From CALAED01 sp937891035 (GTDB lineage Bacteria > Actinomycetota > Actinomycetes > Streptosporangiales > Streptosporangiaceae): a stretch of DNA of 9,064 nt. The stretch is from NCBI GenBank assembly GCA_035642125.1, contig DASQSZ010000055.1:1-9064 (forward strand), written 5' to 3'. Positions 1 through 6,108 of this stretch are shown piece after piece; the first letter of the stretch is position 1; each line of letters opens with the position of its first letter. The notes under the pieces were generated by a model. That model saw only the letters and a list, made by a program, of their open reading frames with translations, searched no databases and was not told where the DNA came from. The position numbers and the translations under genes are program-made.

Positions 1-468
1 GCCGGCGGGCGCCGCTCCCTCGACCCGGGCGTGCCGCGGCGGGATCGCCAGCCGCAGCACGTCGGCCATCGTGCCCGCGTACCGGTCGGCGATCTCCCGG
101 GCCAGCGCCGCGATCTCGGGCGTCAGCACCGGCTCCGGCGAGGTGACCCGCTCCAGATAGGCGAGCCGCCCTTCGTGCTCGCTTTCGGCGACGCGCGCCA
201 AAATGAACCCGTCGACCAGCTGCCCGGCGAACCGCACCCTGACCCGGCAGCCGGGCGCCGCCCGCTCGTCAAGCTCAGCGGGCACCAGATAGTCGAACGG
301 CCGGTCCAAGTGCGGCAGCGACATGTCAACCGCCACCCGGGCCACCTTCAATGTCTCGGCCGGCACCCGGACCCGCTTCTTCCCCTCCTTGCGCGGCCGT
401 ACGGCGCCCGCGCCGGGCGCCTTGTCCATGCCCGGGATCAATCCGGTCTCCCCCGCGCCCTCCACCAC
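1..468 (-). CDS. priA: Primosomal protein N' (PriA), N-terminal part; runs off the window
   Basis: PriA restarts collapsed replication forks by binding forked DNA and loading the replisome; actinobacterial PriA is often a divergent, helicase-defective form. The frame is open from GTG at 468 to base 1 (156 codons). After a Lys/Arg-rich leader (about residues 14-32) comes the PriA 3'-DNA-end-binding domain: VAVDMSLPHLDRPFDYLVP, then RVRVRFAGQLVDGFILA, then LAYLERVTSPEPVLTPEIAA. This matches the start of actinobacterial PriA; the helicase domains lie outside the window. The start could be GTG 468, with GGTAGGA about 8 bases upstream, or ATG 429. A hexamer TAGGAC seven bases before GTG 468 could also be a weak -10 for a leaderless transcript. 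The gene normally follows metK; here it is about 5.6 kb away and its first 430 bases occur again at 2684-3115. Identification is firm; the start is uncertain. Confidence 0.9.
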   Translation of the reverse strand, partial: MVEGAGETGLIPGMDKAPGAGAVRPRKEGKKRVRVPAETLKVARVAVDMSLPHLDRPFDYLVPAELDERAAPGCRVRVRFAGQLVDGFILARVAESEHEGRLAYLERVTSPEPVLTPEIAALAREIADRYAGTMADVLRLAIPPRHARVEGAAPAG

Positions 469-486
469 GCCACCCGTCCTACCAGA
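54..486 (-). repeat. Direct repeat copy 1: intact priA 5' end
   Basis: This stretch matches 2684-3115 in the same orientation. Bases 54-248 align without gaps at an offset of 2630, with five mismatches (93, 100, 172, 187, 214), or 190 of 195 identical. The longest identical run is 101-171. From 249 to about 460 the match is patchy with indels, then the last 22 bases before 486, over the start and ribosome-binding region, are identical again. Weaker similarity continues to about 531. This copy is continuous with the rest of priA. Confidence 0.9.
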
Positions 487-519
487 TCAGGCGTCCCACA
501 ACACATCGGCCGCGACCAC

Positions 520-762
520 TCAGTCCTGCGGATCGCGGGCCTCGTACTCGTCGATCATGCGGATGACGCTGGTGGCCGATTCGCGGTTGAGGTGCTTGGC
601 AAGGACGCGGCCGAACTTGCGGGCCCCCAGGGAACGGCGTTGCCGACCGAGCAAGTACAGGTCGATGCCGGTGTCGCGTGATCCCAACTCGAGGTGGATA
701 GTCAGGCTTTGCAGCGTGTAGCCGACGGATTCGCGGACTAAGAGAGGCCGGGCCCCAGTCAC
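520..762 (-). CDS. Small hypothetical protein, divergent to the XRE regulator
   Basis: I do not recognise this family. The frame upstream of TGA 520-522 has G or C at most third codon positions and a protein-like composition. Distinctive stretches are SLTIHLELGSRDTGIDLYLL, a basic segment RRSLGARKFGRVLAKHLN, and an acidic end IRMIDEYEARDPQD. That suggests a short strand followed by basic helices. The start is unclear: GTG 762 (80 residues) is the best available, with a GGGAG about 12 bases upstream. The gene could also be 5'-truncated, since similarity starts convincingly only around base 735. It is transcribed away from the XRE-TPR gene across a 115-base gap and ends about 50 bases before the priA start. 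Overlapping frames on both strands look like shadows. It may be a partner or target of the regulator, but this is only inferred from position. Confidence 0.4.
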   Translation of the reverse strand: MTGARPLLVRESVGYTLQSLTIHLELGSRDTGIDLYLLGRQRRSLGARKFGRVLAKHLNRESATSVIRMIDEYEARDPQD

Positions 763-877
763 AGAGGGAACGCGACTCCCCGTCAAATGAGGAACTTCGC
801 GAATTGCCGCGCGGTTCGATTGCGGGGGGGGAGATGATCGACGCAGCGTTACCGCCGGAGTACGGACGGAGGGCGGC
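763..877. promoter_or_regulatory. Divergent intergenic region, candidate operator and promoters
   Basis: This 115-base gap separates the minus-strand small gene from the plus-strand regulator, so it must hold at least the regulator's promoter. It contains the perfect 8-bp palindrome TTCGCGAA at 796-803, with a further TTCG half-site at 815-818, and a run of eight G at 824-831. GGAGGG at 868-873 is the ribosome-binding site for ATG 878. The palindrome is a reasonable candidate for autoregulation by the HTH protein, but nothing proves it and no convincing -35/-10 pair could be picked. Confidence 0.3.
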
Positions 878-2377
878 ATGGCTGGTCGAAGCCTCAAGGG
901 CGAGGTGGACGAGCTGAGGCGGAACATGCGCGAGGCCGGGTATACGTGGCGGGACATCGCGCAGGTGGTACGAGACCGCTGTCGGGTCACCCCTATGACC
1001 GCCTTCCGGCTCGCCCACGGCTGGACCCAGGAGGAGGTCGCGGACCGCTACAACGATGCGTGGCCGAGCGAGAGCCCCAAGACCTACAAACACCTCTCGG
1101 CCTGGGAGAACTGGCGGCCCGGCACGCCCCCCGGCAGCACCGCGCGCCTAACGTCATACCAGAATCTCGATCGGCTCGCCCAGCTGTACCAATGCGCGGT
1201 CGTCGACCTGCTCGACGGCGCCGACTACAGCGATCGCGACGCGAATGTCCGCCCTACCCTCGTGACCCCTGCCGCCGCGTCCATGCACAATAAGATCGGA
1301 GTCTCGTCCGATCTCATGGCGGAGGAGGGCGATCGCACGAACCGTCGTGACGCCCTGAAGCTGAGTCTTGTCGGCGCGGCCGCGCCAGAGGTCGTACGTA
1401 GGGTCCTCGCCGACGCCGCCGACGAGGCGATGGAGTTCACCCGGCTCTCCGGTGCCTCTGGCGTGGGAGCCGGCACCATGGATCATCTCCAGTCGGTTTT
1501 GATCGACCTCGATCAGGCCTTCTACCGGCAGCCCCATAGCGCGGTGTTCAGGGTGGCCAGGGCTTACAGAAGGCGGGTGCACACGCTCCTGAAAGGCCCC
1601 CGCACGTTGCGGGAGGCTCGCGAACTCTACGTCTATGCGGCCTGGCTGGACGAGGAACTGGCCTGGCTTGCACTCAACCTCGGCGATGCGCGCGCCGCAG
1701 AGGCCTACGCCATCGACTGCTATGAGCACGCGGACCAAGCCGGTCATGCTGAGCTCTGCGGCTGGGCAGCCGACATCCTGTCCACCATCCCGATGTATGG
1801 CGGCAGTGTGAACCGGGCGATCATGCCAGTACGGAAGGGGATCCTCAAGACGCCGAGCACTAGTCCTATCGCGGTACGGCTGCGCGCCAACGCTGCCAGG
1901 ATCCATGCGCGGCTGGGTCAGCGCGACGAGTGCGAGGAGATGTTGCGGCAGGCCAGGGAAGTCTATGACCGGCTCCCCTCTGAAGTCCCTCTTCGTTTCA
2001 CCGCCGATGCCGGCCCGGTGCTGGAGTACACGCTTTTGGACTATGCAGCCCGCTCCTACCTGTGGCTGGGTGACAACGACAGCGCCAAGGCTCACGCTGA
2101 CCAGGCCCTCTCGGCGATCGAGTCCGCCGCTCCCGAACAACGCTGGCCGACGAAGGCAGCAAGCGCCCGCATCGACCTCGCGCTCGCGCTGGCGAAACTC
2201 GGCGAGCCGGAAGAGGCCGCAGCGCACGGGCAAAAGGCGCTCGCGCTCGGCGGCGGCTACCGTCTCCTGCTCACCCATGCCGGTCAGCTCGACAAGGCTC
2301 TGACCAGCCAATATCCGGACCTATCCGGGGTGCGGGAGCTCCACGAGCGCTACCAAAAGCTGACCCAAGCCGTGTGA
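878..2377 (+). CDS. XRE-family helix-turn-helix regulator with C-terminal TPR-like repeats
   Basis: A 499-residue protein. The N-terminal part (about 10-112) is an XRE/Cro-type DNA-binding domain of the actinobacterial kind, with LRRNMREAGYTWRDIAQVV followed by RLAHGWTQEEVADRYND and LDRLAQLYQCAVVDLLDG. Residues 156-170 (RRDALKLSLVGAAAP) resemble a twin-arginine motif but sit inside the chain, so export is unlikely. Residues 200-495 are an alpha-helical array of TPR-like pairs, such as LRANAARIHARLGQRDECEE and ARIDLALALAKLGEPEEAAA, probably a peptide- or small-molecule-sensing surface. ATG 878 is preceded by GGAGGG only four bases away. Base composition is lower than in coaBC: a sampled 60-base line at 1501-1560 has 39 G+C, against 49 at 8161-8220. 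This suggests transfer. It lies between the two priA copies, with a PIN remnant 44 bases downstream. Fold assignment is firm; ligand and targets are unknown. Confidence 0.85.
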   Translation: MAGRSLKGEVDELRRNMREAGYTWRDIAQVVRDRCRVTPMTAFRLAHGWTQEEVADRYNDAWPSESPKTYKHLSAWENWRPGTPPGSTARLTSYQNLDRLAQLYQCAVVDLLDGADYSDRDANVRPTLVTPAAASMHNKIGVSSDLMAEEGDRTNRRDALKLSLVGAAAPEVVRRVLADAADEAMEFTRLSGASGVGAGTMDHLQSVLIDLDQAFYRQPHSAVFRVARAYRRRVHTLLKGPRTLREARELYVYAAWLDEELAWLALNLGDARAAEAYAIDCYEHADQAGHAELCGWAADILSTIPMYGGSVNRAIMPVRKGILKTPSTSPIAVRLRANAARIHARLGQRDECEEMLRQAREVYDRLPSEVPLRFTADAGPVLEYTLLDYAARSYLWLGDNDSAKAHADQALSAIESAAPEQRWPTKAASARIDLALALAKLGEPEEAAAHGQKALALGGGYRLLLTHAGQLDKALTSQYPDLSGVRELHERYQKLTQAV

Positions 2378-2421
2378 ATCCGCACGCGCGAGCAGGGTGG
2401 CACATCTCAAACTCGTTTTGA

Positions 2422-2673
2422 CTGAAGGTAACTGATCCACTACTCCCCGCTCGGCTCCTCGCAGCGGCACACGCCCAGGAGGCGGTCGTTATCGACGAGC
2501 TGACCGCCGAGCGCGCAAAACAGATCGGGGTGACGATCGGGCGCTCCTCCCATCCCGACATCGTCGACGTTCACGTGGCACTGGTCGCCGCTGAACGGGG
2601 TGACGCGGTCCTGACCTCCGACGACGGCGACATCGCCAAGATCAACCCCGAGCTGACGATCGTACACATCTGA
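2422..2673 (+). pseudogene. PIN-domain (VapC-like) ribonuclease remnant, 5'-truncated
   Basis: The frame is open from just after TGA 2419-2421 to TGA 2671-2673 and encodes 83 residues. The last 60 or so read as the C-terminal half of a PIN-domain protein: DELTAERAKQIGVTIGRSS, then HPDIVDVHVALVAAERG, then AVLTSDDGDIAKINPELTIV. These carry the third and fourth acidic positions of the PIN active site. The N-terminal half, with the first catalytic Asp, is absent, and no start codon with a ribosome-binding site exists at a useful position. The product would therefore be non-catalytic if made at all. Full-length relatives are toxins of type II toxin-antitoxin pairs that cleave RNA; no antitoxin gene is seen next to it. 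The remnant ends ten bases before the truncated priA copy, so it marks that junction. It is either decay or a piece left by a larger deletion. Confidence 0.7.
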
Positions 2674-2683
2674 CGATCGATGA

Positions 2684-3097
2684 GCAGCACGTCGGCCATC
2701 GTGCCCGCGTACCGGTCGGCGACCTCCCGCGCCAGCGCCGCGATCTCGGGCGTCAGCACCGGCTCCGGCGAGGTGACCCGCTCCAGATAGGCGAGCCGCC
2801 CCTCGTGCTCGCTTTCCGCGACGCGCGCCAAAATGAACCCGTCCACCAGCTGCCCGGCGAACCGCACCCTGACCCGGCCGGGCACGCCTGCCCGTCCAGC
2901 TCAGCCGGCACCAGATAGTCGGACACGGCCGGTCCAAATTCGACAACGACATGTCCACCGCCGCCGGCTCCCGCGTCCGCTTCTTCGCCCTCTTGCCCCT
3001 GTCCGCTTTCCCGCCGGTCTTCGCGGGTCGTGCGCGGTCGCGCCGGGCACCTCACCCATGCCCGGGATCAGCCCCGTCTCGCCCCGCCTTTGGCCAC
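2684..3097 (-). pseudogene. priA 5'-fragment pseudogene (second copy)
   Basis: This is a second, broken copy of the front of priA on the same strand. The better kept part reads RVRVRFAGQLVDGFILARVA and continues to RYAGTMADVL, then switches at base 2684 into unrelated sequence (LIDRQ). Upstream of that the frame is lost at least three times. A one-base shift near the start gives an early TGA. An extra base follows LDRP, so DYLVP is out of frame. A two-base loss sits around 2878. The stretch matching LKVAR in copy 1 is missing and the basic linker is longer and different. The counterpart of copy 1's GTG 468 is at 3097. It cannot make a useful protein. Confidence 0.85.
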
Positions 3098-3115
3098 GCC
3101 ACCCGTCCTACCAGA
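2684..3115 (-). repeat. Direct repeat copy 2: degenerate priA 5' end
   Basis: This is the partner of 54-486. Its left edge is sharp: identity with copy 1 begins at 2684 and the first 39 bases (2684-2722) are identical, while 2674-2683 is unrelated to 44-53. The right edge is gradual: identity over the start and ribosome-binding region ends at 3115, and weak similarity reaches about 3163. The spacing between copies is 2630 bases, enclosing the small gene, the XRE-TPR regulator and the PIN remnant. Confidence 0.9.
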
Positions 3116-3307
3116 ACCAAAGCCACGCAACACCTCAGCCGGTCGGGCCGGTGCGTCCTGGGGTGTCTTGACGACAACCCGTGGTTGAGCGGCGACGCCC
3201 TGGGGTAGGGCATGCCAAGCACGGCCGTTGCGCCTGTGAGCGGGCATGACGACGAAGGGCGAATTTCGGGGGGCGCCGTGCGAGTACGTTGGCGGCAGCG
3301 CGTCCGC
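3116..3307 (+). other. Intergenic region upstream of the DUF1990 cluster
   Basis: This region lies between the broken priA start and the first plus-strand DUF1990 gene. Up to about 3163 it resembles the DNA upstream of intact priA. It contains a TTGACG at 3168-3173 that could be a -35 for the plus strand, but no good -10 follows at 16-19 bases. A small inverted repeat (CAACC-cgt-GGTTG) lies at 3175-3187. The reading frame is open back to ATG 3212, but those 32 codons have no recognisable family content, so I treat them as leader. Confidence 0.3.
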
Positions 3308-4738
3308 ATGATTCGCTGGCCGGCCGGATTGGGTCTCGCCGCGTGGCGGTGGCTTCGAGGCTCCCGTGGGGTGCCACGGCGTCGGCTCCGCACGAGGGTC
3401 GTCGCCGAGATCGATCAGATCCCAGATCGTGGCGGAGACCGGCTGCAGGACCCGCGGCACGGTGTCGGGCCGGCGTTTCAGCGGCGCTACGCGGTCCGGA
3501 TCTCTGACAGTGCTGTGACCGCGGCCCAGTTGATCAACAGTTTGTGTGACGATCCCAATGTCGCGTCACCGGTGGAGTTCGCCGTTTTCGACAAGACGTC
3601 TGGGGCGTCCGGCGACCTGAAGGTCGGAGACGAGTACAACATCCACATGCCGGGTCCGTGGAACTTCCCGGTGCGCGTGGTGGAACGTGAACCGCTGTCA
3701 TTTCGGTTCGCGACCCTGGAAGGCCACCTCGAGGCCGGGGAGATCGAGTTCCGGGCGGCCGACAGCGGGGATGGCGGTCTCGTCTTCACGATCGAGTCAT
3801 GGACGCGAAGCGGCGACCGGCTGGCGGACGTGCTTTACGACAGGTTGCACGTAGCGAAGGAAATGCAGCTTCACATGTGGGCGCACTTTTGCACCCGCGT
3901 CGCCGATCTCTCAGGTGGCCGGATGGTCGGCGAGGTAGAAGTCCACACCGAGCGAGCGGAGATTCCGGGGGACACCAGGATTCAGGCGCAGACCTTGACC
4001 CGTGCCGTCACCACGGTGCTCGCCAAGAGCTTCTCCATGGCGGCGCGGCTGCGCGGCGGTCGACCACTGTGCCCAAGCGGGCTTGTCTTCGACGCGACAT
4101 TGCGTCTACACGGGACTTCCCGGTTCTGGGGGGTCTCGCTTTTGGACGACACGGCCGAGTTGCGTGGCATGGCGCGGCTGTCGCGGTTCGTGGGCCTGCC
4201 GCCTCCACTGCCGGACGTGCTTGGCCTGGCGTTGCGGTGGGAGCAGCCAGCGGACACCGCTTCTGGGGTCGCCGATGCGCCGCACAGCGGCGAGCCCACC
4301 ATCGCTGAGCTGCTGCTGGCCACGACCGGGCGCGGCGTGCTCGGCCGCCACCTGCCGCGGCCCGAGACCAGGTGGAGCCCGGCCTTCTACGGTTCCCTGC
4401 TGCCGTTCGCGGCCGGTGATCGCCGCATCCTGCTGGGCGCGGTCGCGCCGCGCACCGAGACCGTCCCGGCCGACAGCGCGGCGCTCGCACACGCCCTCGA
4501 CGAGCGAACGCTGATGCTGGAACTCGTCATGGCGACCGAATTCGGGCCGTGGGAGCGGTTCGGCGAACTGTCGCTCATCGGTCCGGCGCGCACTGACGAC
4601 AGCGAACCGGTGCGTTTCAACCCGACCTGGCATCCCATTCCTGGGTTGCCGCCGGCCGGGCCACTACAGCAGGTACGGGGACCCGCCTACGCCACCGTTC
4701 AAGAAATGGACGCCAGCGCCGGCATCACCACGTTCTGA
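3308..4738 (+). CDS. Two-domain protein: DUF1990 N-half, catalase-like/'phosphodiesterase'-type C-half
   Basis: The protein has 476 residues if it starts at ATG 3308 (MIRWPAGLGLAAWRW); I recall similar actinobacterial proteins beginning this way. The frame also allows ATG 3212. Residues 58-205 look like DUF1990: FQRRYAVRISDS, then DEYNIHMPGPWNFPVRVVE, FATLEGHLEAGEIEFRA and FTIESWTRSGDRLADVLYDR. This fold is related to START/SRPBCC-like cavity proteins and its function is unknown. Residues 232-470 read like a separate actinobacterial domain, with ARLRGGRPLCPSGLVFDATL, then WGVSLLDDTAELRGMARLSR, FVGLPPPLPDVLGLALR, AELLLATTGRGVLGRH and FYGSLLPF. I recall such sequences being annotated 'phosphodiesterase' or catalase-like, but I see no proof of catalysis or heme binding. 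No signal peptide is evident; the short N-terminal hydrophobic stretch could touch the membrane. It is first in a three-gene plus-strand cluster. Confidence 0.8.
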   Translation: MIRWPAGLGLAAWRWLRGSRGVPRRRLRTRVVAEIDQIPDRGGDRLQDPRHGVGPAFQRRYAVRISDSAVTAAQLINSLCDDPNVASPVEFAVFDKTSGASGDLKVGDEYNIHMPGPWNFPVRVVEREPLSFRFATLEGHLEAGEIEFRAADSGDGGLVFTIESWTRSGDRLADVLYDRLHVAKEMQLHMWAHFCTRVADLSGGRMVGEVEVHTERAEIPGDTRIQAQTLTRAVTTVLAKSFSMAARLRGGRPLCPSGLVFDATLRLHGTSRFWGVSLLDDTAELRGMARLSRFVGLPPPLPDVLGLALRWEQPADTASGVADAPHSGEPTIAELLLATTGRGVLGRHLPRPETRWSPAFYGSLLPFAAGDRRILLGAVAPRTETVPADSAALAHALDERTLMLELVMATEFGPWERFGELSLIGPARTDDSEPVRFNPTWHPIPGLPPAGPLQQVRGPAYATVQEMDASAGITTF

Positions 4739-4774
4739 TTGCCGCTCGCACCGCCGACCGGAAAGCTCATTCCC

Positions 4775-5437
4775 ATGGGAAGAAACGCGCGCGTTCAGCG
4801 GCGACTGCGGCGGCTCCACGCCGAACTACGTGAGCGGCCGGTCAATTTCGATCCGCGGCAACGACCCGCGCTCACGCCGGAAACCGGCTGGTATATCGAT
4901 GACTACCGGCAGGCTCTGCCGGCAGAGCCGCCCGGTCCGCCGGTCGCGGGCGGAAGCTGGGAGATCGCCCGTCGCCTCCTACGGGATTATCGGTACGCCG
5001 ATCCGGCCATCGTCCGGCCTGTTTACGGGGCGGGCGCCCCCGAGGCCGGCCGCGACATGCTGCTCGAGGGCCGGTTCTATGGATTGCGCTTCTATCTCGG
5101 GGTACGGGTCGGCGACGTCATCGACGAAATCGTCGATCACGACGGACGCCGGGCGAAAGTATGGGGGTGGAATTACCGCACGCTCGAGGGACATCTCGAA
5201 CGAGGCCAGATGGATCAGGAAGTGCGAAAGTGGCTCGACACCGGAGAGGTGGAGTTCCACATCCACGCCTTCTCCCAGCGCGCGTCCATCCCGAATCCGA
5301 TCGTGCGTCTCGGCTTTGTGCTCTTCGGCCGTGTCACGCAGGTCAGATTCCACAAACGGGCGTGCCGGCGCATGGAGCGACTGACGGTGGCAGCGCTCGC
5401 CGCACAACGCGGCACGCCGGACAATGAACGGCATTAG
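4775..5437 (+). CDS. DUF1990 family protein
   Basis: A 220-residue protein of unknown function. A basic N-terminal stretch (1-20) leads to a linker and the motif LLRDYRYADPAIVRPVYG (68-84), followed by LEGRFYGLRFYLGVRVGDV. The C-terminal signature of DUF1990 is clear: WGWNYRTLEGHLERGQMDQE (130-149) and VEFHIHAFSQRASIPNPIVR (159-178), ending in a basic RFHKRACRRMERL. The domain resembles that in the preceding protein (both have TLEGHLE with a following G), so the two may be paralogous or act together. ATG 4775 has GGAAAG nine bases upstream and is preferred to the TTG at 4739 that abuts the previous stop. The distance to the previous gene is 36 bases, so co-transcription is likely. An 18-bp perfect palindrome lies within the coding region at 4912-4929. 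Confidence 0.8.
   Translation: MGRNARVQRRLRRLHAELRERPVNFDPRQRPALTPETGWYIDDYRQALPAEPPGPPVAGGSWEIARRLLRDYRYADPAIVRPVYGAGAPEAGRDMLLEGRFYGLRFYLGVRVGDVIDEIVDHDGRRAKVWGWNYRTLEGHLERGQMDQEVRKWLDTGEVEFHIHAFSQRASIPNPIVRLGFVLFGRVTQVRFHKRACRRMERLTVAALAAQRGTPDNERH
4912..4929. repeat. 18-bp perfect palindrome inside the DUF1990 gene
   Basis: The arms are GGCTCTGCC (4912-4920) and GGCAGAGCC (4921-4929), with no loop. It falls in a non-conserved linker of the protein (QALPAEP). It could bind a dimeric protein or be a codon-level coincidence in GC-rich DNA. Confidence 0.6.
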
Positions 5438-5510
5438 CCTCCTACGCTCCGGGCACGATGCGTGGGTGCGGCTCACCCGCCGACAGGGCACCGGACCGGC
5501 GGCTGACAGT

Positions 5511-5918
5511 ATGGCGTGCGTGGACAAAGCCGCCGTCGAGATGTGGGTCGCCAGTTACGAACAGGCGTGGCGCACGCCCGGCATCGAGCCGCTCGCCGAG
5601 CTGTTCACGCCGGACGTGACATACGTGCCGTCGCCCTGGGCGCAGCCGATCGTGGGCCTGTCCCGGCTCGGCTTGTGGTGGGACGCCGAGCGCGCGGGCC
5701 CCGACGAGCCGTTCACGATGACGAGCGAGGTGGTGGCCGTCGACGGAAAAGCGGCGGTGGTGCGGATCGAGGTCACCTACCTGCTCGATGACCCCTCGCG
5801 CTGGCGCGACCTTTGGATCTTGCGCTTCGACGCCGATGGCCGCTGCGCCCGCTTCGAGGAGTGGCCCTTTGCCCCGAACCAACCCAACGGACACCGTGGG
5901 GCGGGGATGGACGCTTGA
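5511..5918 (+). CDS. SnoaL/NTF2-like domain protein
   Basis: This encodes 135 residues from ATG 5511. The protein reads as a complete NTF2-like alpha+beta barrel: VDKAAVEMWVASYEQAWRTP (4-23), then LAELFTPDVTYVPSPWAQPI, WWDAERAGPDEPFTM, AVVRIEVTYL, and RDLWILRFDADGRCARFEEW. These small cone-shaped proteins bind hydrophobic ligands or act as cyclases, isomerases or polyketide-tailoring enzymes; this subgroup is usually annotated only as 'nuclear transport factor 2 family'. An in-frame ATG at 5424 overlaps the DUF1990 stop by 14 bases and would add 29 residues without family similarity. GTG 5520 (just before Asp-Lys) is another possible start, and none has a strong ribosome-binding site. It is last in the plus-strand cluster and points toward metK, so the two transcription units converge. 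Confidence 0.8.
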   Translation: MACVDKAAVEMWVASYEQAWRTPGIEPLAELFTPDVTYVPSPWAQPIVGLSRLGLWWDAERAGPDEPFTMTSEVVAVDGKAAVVRIEVTYLLDDPSRWRDLWILRFDADGRCARFEEWPFAPNQPNGHRGAGMDA

Positions 5919-5949
5919 GCAATGCGTATGACTGGACATGACCGCGAAG

Positions 5950-5965
5950 CGGCGCTGCGGCGCCG
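5950..5965 (+). terminator. Possible weak hairpin after the SnoaL-like gene
   Basis: A six-base stem CGGCGC/GCGCCG with a four-base loop lies 32 bases after the stop at 5918. No T-tract follows. It is short and could be chance in GC-rich DNA, but its position between convergent genes fits a terminator. Confidence 0.3.
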
Positions 5966-6068
5966 TACATGACGTTGCGGAGACCGGGCTAGCGATCGGC
6001 GACGCGGGGACGCTGCTCGGGGTCGCATCGGCGGGTCCACCCGCTGCTGACCGGTCGCTGACAGCCCG

Positions 6069-6098
6069 GCGCCCCGGTGCGGGGTGGCACCGGGGCGC
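6069..6098 (-). terminator. Strong hairpin terminator after metK (probably bidirectional)
   Basis: A perfect 12-bp stem (GCGCCCCGGTGC pairing with GCACCGGGGCGC) with a six-base loop begins 10 bases beyond the metK stop. No T-tract follows on either strand, which is usual for actinomycete terminators. It could stop transcription from both the metK side and the plus-strand cluster. It also implies that metK no longer reads through into priA. Confidence 0.8.
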
Positions 6099-6108
6099 GC
6101 TGGGACAT

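Noticed and set aside
479..1093. Long minus-strand frame of 204 codons across the regulator start
   Set aside because: It is antisense to the XRE domain and overlaps the better-supported 520-762 frame; its composition is that of a shadow frame (many Pro, Arg, His).
1154..2311. 385-codon frame antisense to the XRE-TPR gene
   Set aside because: No recognisable family; the plus-strand protein explains the region fully. High-GC DNA commonly gives long antisense frames.
2653..2679. 10-bp direct repeat CTGACGATCG at the end of the PIN remnant
   Set aside because: Two copies 17 bases apart, one inside the coding frame and one over its stop codon; too short to interpret as a site and no third copy nearby.
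487..2683. Integrase, transposase or insertion-sequence ends in the inserted segment
   Set aside because: No recombinase motifs were found in any frame, and no terminal inverted repeats were seen at the segment edges, so mobility is inferred only from the priA repeats.
2440..2958. A 172-codon minus-strand frame beginning with priA-like residues
   Set aside because: Only the first dozen residues match PriA; the rest is out-of-frame priA copy 2 and antisense of the PIN remnant. It is a product of the frameshift, not a gene.
3212..3307. Upstream ATG start for the first DUF1990 protein
   Set aside because: The 32 extra residues have no family similarity and no clear ribosome-binding site; the family-like start is at 3308. 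Kept only as an alternative.
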